From NCBI GenBank assembly GCA_050289385.1, contig JBNKFQ010000031.1, positions 1-8,624 of the forward strand: 8,624 nucleotides of DNA. The letters run 5' to 3'. Every line of letters starts with the position of its first letter. Position 1 is the first letter of the stretch. Below are positions 7,401 to 8,624 of this stretch, in pieces. The notes below the pieces were generated by a model. It ran no database searches, was not told the DNA's origin, and saw only the letters and a list, made by a program, of their open reading frames with translations. The stretch comes from JBNKFQ01 sp050289385. GTDB lineage: Bacteria > Pseudomonadota > Gammaproteobacteria > Pseudomonadales > Porticoccaceae. Position numbers and translations under genes: made by a program.

Positions 7401-8014
7401 TCTCTGATTCCTTCTTGCAACTCTTGATACAGTTCGTACCCCGAGCGACCATCCGTGTCCCATCCAGCAGCCTGCAACTGGTCGCGAACATACGAAGATT
7501 GATCTCGCAGTGGAGTGTTCCAGTCCAGGTACTGATTGTCCGCCGGCGCCAGGGCCACTTGATAGACCCGGCCGTTTTGCAAGTGGACAGGCTGATCTTT
7601 CCAGTCTTCCAAACGCGTCAACACGCTGTCATAAAAGGCTGTGGATTCCGCGGCGCGCTTACTCAATGCTTGCACGTTACGGCCCAGGCGAACAGATCGA
7701 TTACGATCATTCTGAAATCGCGTTTTCGCATCTTCATAGCCGTAAATTTCCAGGTTCACCGCGGCCAGGTAATCCACATGCCTCTGATTTTTCTCCCGTA
7801 TATCCTGCACGGTGGCCTTGGGGATCAAACGATCACCCACCCACACGCCCGATGGATTCTCCCCCAGATTGCGGTAGTGTTTTGCCACCTGAACGCTGCT
7901 GGAAAACGACAATCCCCAGACTTTGGGCTGCGGTTGACGGGTTCCAACGTGATCCGTTGAAAACTGTTTAACTTCCCGGTTTGATCCGTGATATGCAGTA
8001 ATTGGCTGGGTCAT
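4481..8014 (-). CDS. Large polyvalent protein: ART-like, LPD-type and zincin domains
   Basis: The protein has 1177 residues. Residues 5-280 match the ADP-ribosyltransferase-like domain of polyvalent proteins: YHGS (8-11), WGLSFSSS (33-40), a Leu-Asp-Trp segment (LDWNTPLRDQ, 163-172), PGIRYRDSDRRS (247-258) and YIVFDD (266-271). Residues 287-370 (FYSPLEK...VLNYLMLNHLQVV) fit a helical associated domain. Residues 455-930 fit another: YGEMLLTLPEL, EPNVLADMQF, DSYWH (580-584), APFKTTWPLLAMK, and the closing GQPLFRR. Residues 945-1125 form a metallopeptidase-like domain with HEVGH (1012-1016) and a likely third ligand Glu1069. The tail is polar. Such proteins are carried by phages and conjugative elements and are thought to enter new hosts to counter defences. 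ATG 8014 is chosen for its AGGA 8 bases upstream; a GTG at 8080 adds 22 residues without a ribosome site. The usual ART Tyr is Ser36. Confidence 0.88.
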   Translation of the reverse strand: MTQPITAYHGSNREVKQFSTDHVGTRQPQPKVWGLSFSSSVQVAKHYRNLGENPSGVWVGDRLIPKATVQDIREKNQRHVDYLAAVNLEIYGYEDAKTRFQNDRNRSVRLGRNVQALSKRAAESTAFYDSVLTRLEDWKDQPVHLQNGRVYQVALAPADNQYLDWNTPLRDQSSYVRDQLQAAGWDTDGRSGYELYQELQEGIRDNSISKEHPAHRRIAEIADIGYDLNRCTPAEIASRYLHSLDIPGIRYRDSDRRSVSVGQTGYIVFDDNQVSITTQFQRRRAAFYSPLEKILETELPVRDSAQVYLDIVRDLQREGRLNSEELNWYGLPAWLDNLANSSEFKDTPLQRSDVLNYLMLNHLQVVPVEKDIPPGEKQSIYINEVSRRLKEVFQRVNALDDTVLETIRSWATATNHLIGMQTEKRLADALMEAGDPRASETIAEIQDAVLKEHDNRQIRFESHAVVNGGRDYGEMLLTLPELHKPVPDVGWLSSIRTWEASWPDPKSVGSHDGANSYGQVIDRIQASFADIKANHPGRRSEFPDESSSLRRWVEPNVLADMQFDVRESNGDKTLFVHGVDSYWHTLGQLSGYRDSDPDDRFSALFAMKKAVRLEAEQEISDGKIPPQIARIEKRRLNPGSRFETEQDVAIYKDSDIGERGSREELIAKLAERIAEDDPRVVALQRQATLAIKQVDDAPFKTTWPLLAMKQMLHVAVQKGCDKLAWAPGQRVADALEESIHVAEVQYDPDGEELTIWGPSRDIVLQKCCAGREGLIETLGPELAQRLWAQVEEFQQHREGHSAEYDDDEGKYVIYDPNGDLSYGFGGTLLTYDTEKEAEQGIVEITPADATRGTIPTLKNLDCKIGGQEIIDLYDTTLPDQLRRYVEPFDCALTQVCIGSGQDAMTAQCVEINDALRESISRGQPLFRRLVPMGAGRSAPEVSRDIQGVVERLGIPATVVARPEDLPWRLRNDLIKARGFNDTAGLMDGLTGRCYLIAGQLCTPKEAIVTYLHEVGHQALCAATGPRLHIVLDQLYRDMPADRIKAISNDHRSEFKNMSATDVRRRVAAEWAAEISQEDPKNTWVQTVVSAIKDLIRSVAPRVKWTESDVVALLKKGTARLRVPDPFVAVDSSAPDVVENHRLNSLEPTDIAAWKHRGSEHEPVNNERPHLPSAVTAL

Positions 8015-8167
8015 GGCGGTGTTCCTGTTGCTGATCGCTTGGATACACCGATTTAAATCCGAATAACGGCTTATATCCACAAACGGAGATCAAATTCCGG
8101 AGTGTGCCGCTTAGGTGTGGCATTGGCGCTTGATCGGTAAAGATTAGATGTTGCGTTGACCGATTGA

Positions 8168-8329
8168 AATCACTACCAGTTCGACGACCGCGACAAGCCG
8201 TATGGTGGCACCGGGCTCGTCGTGCGGTTGAAGCAGAACGCCGGTGACAAACCCACGGTGAGCGTGCTGTTCGACACCCTACACCAACTGGACGAGCTGC
8301 TGCCCGACGGCCTGGAGGTGGTCGATTAA
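8168..8329 (+). pseudogene. 5'-truncated GC-rich gene fragment
   Basis: From 8168 a frame of 53 codons (HYQFDDRDKPYGGTGLVVRL ... VVD) runs to TAA at 8327. Its codons strongly favour G or C at the third position and the peptide looks like real protein, but a TGA at 8165-8167 closes the frame and no start codon precedes the coding-like part. The lost N-terminus probably lay where the divergent leftward gene's upstream region now is. The ending LHQLDELLPDGLEVVD is not a family I can name. A shorter product from the GTG at 8222 is possible, but no ribosome site supports it. Confidence 0.5.
8314..8318 (+). promoter_or_regulatory. Consensus ribosome binding site before an AUU codon
   Basis: GGAGG is followed after 6 bases by ATT at 8325, which opens a 56-residue frame. 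The site lies inside the end of the GC-rich fragment, a usual position for coupled genes. AUU is a rare start codon, known for infC and pcnB in E. coli. The site could also be accidental, since Leu-Glu-Val-Val codons make GGAGGTGG. Confidence 0.35.
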
Positions 8330-8495
8330 TAAGTTCGAACCAATCAAGCTAGACACAACTCTTTGCGCCATTATGCGGCGCGATAGCCAACTGTCCTTTA
8401 ACAAGGATTGGGGAGACGCACTGACTTGCTGCATCGATTACCGAAACAAGGTGTTTCCTCCAAAATTGCCGTTTGCGCTCTGCCATATACATTGA
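8325..8495 (+). CDS. Small ORF, 56 residues (AUU start) or 40 residues (ATG start)
   Basis: The frame begins at ATT 8325 behind a GGAGG site, or at ATG 8373 without a clear ribosome site, and ends at TGA 8493-8495. The peptide (NKFEPIKLDTTLCAIMRRDS at its start) is soluble, has five Cys residues and is not recognised. It lies 23 bases upstream of the next gene on the same strand, which suggests a shared transcript. Short length and unusual start keep confidence low. Confidence 0.35.
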   Translation: MNKFEPIKLDTTLCAIMRRDSQLSFNKDWGDALTCCIDYRNKVFPPKLPFALCHIH

Positions 8496-8518
8496 GCAAA
8501 ACGACTCGGAGAAGAATT

Positions 8519-8624
8519 ATGGAACTGATCATCAACCTCATCAACTACTATAGCCACGACCCCATGCGCCTGCTGGGGCTAATAATTTGGATAGTGGCTT
8601 GGCATGGGTCGTATTTGTTGGCGA
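8519..8624 (+). CDS. Start of a probable membrane protein, cut by right edge
   Basis: The ATG has GGAG 7 bases upstream (8508-8511) and the frame stays open to the window end (35 codons). After MELIINLINYYSHDPMRL comes a hydrophobic stretch, LGLIIWIVAW, then HGSYLLA, consistent with a first membrane segment or signal anchor. No family can be named from this fragment. Small membrane proteins in series are common in conjugation clusters, but nothing here proves that. Confidence 0.6.
   Translation, partial: MELIINLINYYSHDPMRLLGLIIWIVAWHGSYLLA

Noticed and set aside
7415..7971. Long plus-strand ORFs of 181 and 153 residues
   Set aside because: Both lie wholly opposite the conserved ART domain of the polyvalent gene and are shadows of its GC-rich codons.

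Overview
The window looks like an accessory, mobile-element-derived region of a Gram-negative bacterium, most likely a proteobacterium. The evidence is a lipobox-type lipoprotein, strong Shine-Dalgarno sites, a very large polyvalent protein of the kind carried by phages and conjugative elements, a decayed transposase, and sharp changes in base composition. I cannot name the species. No rRNA, tRNA, CRISPR array or integrase gene is visible.

Layout. (1) 1-744, minus strand: a lipoprotein gene running off the left edge, preceded by a 99-residue unknown gene in the same frame and separated from it by one TAG stop. (2) 745-1094: non-coding, with a weak promoter, 13-base tandem repeats, a 13-base inverted repeat and a small dyad. 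(3) 1095-2405, minus strand: a three-gene operon (90, 201 and 124 residues). The middle protein resembles a Fic (Fido) domain whose catalytic HPFx(D/E)GNGR loop has been replaced. It overlaps the 90-residue gene by ATGA and shares a GPTTD motif with it. (4) 2406-3426: AT-rich debris with an ISL3-type transposase C-terminus, a doubtful 50-residue ORF and a 10-base inverted repeat. (5) 3427-4380, plus strand: an AT-rich orphan gene of 317 residues. (6) 4395-4425: a perfect 13-bp hairpin between convergent genes. (7) 4481-8014, minus strand: a 1177-residue polyvalent protein with an N-terminal ADP-ribosyltransferase-like domain, polyvalent-protein-associated middle domains and a C-terminal HEVGH zincin. 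(8) 8015-8624, plus strand: a 5'-truncated GC-rich gene fragment, a small ORF that may start at AUU behind a consensus Shine-Dalgarno, and the start of a membrane-protein gene cut by the right edge.

How it may work together. Polyvalent proteins are known from phages and conjugative elements, where they are thought to be delivered with the DNA to counter host defences. The large gene therefore suggests that the right half comes from such an element. The pseudo-Fic operon is the most unusual piece. Its gene coupling suggests that the 90- and 201-residue proteins act together, perhaps as a toxin-antitoxin-like or effector module that no longer AMPylates. This functional reading is inference.
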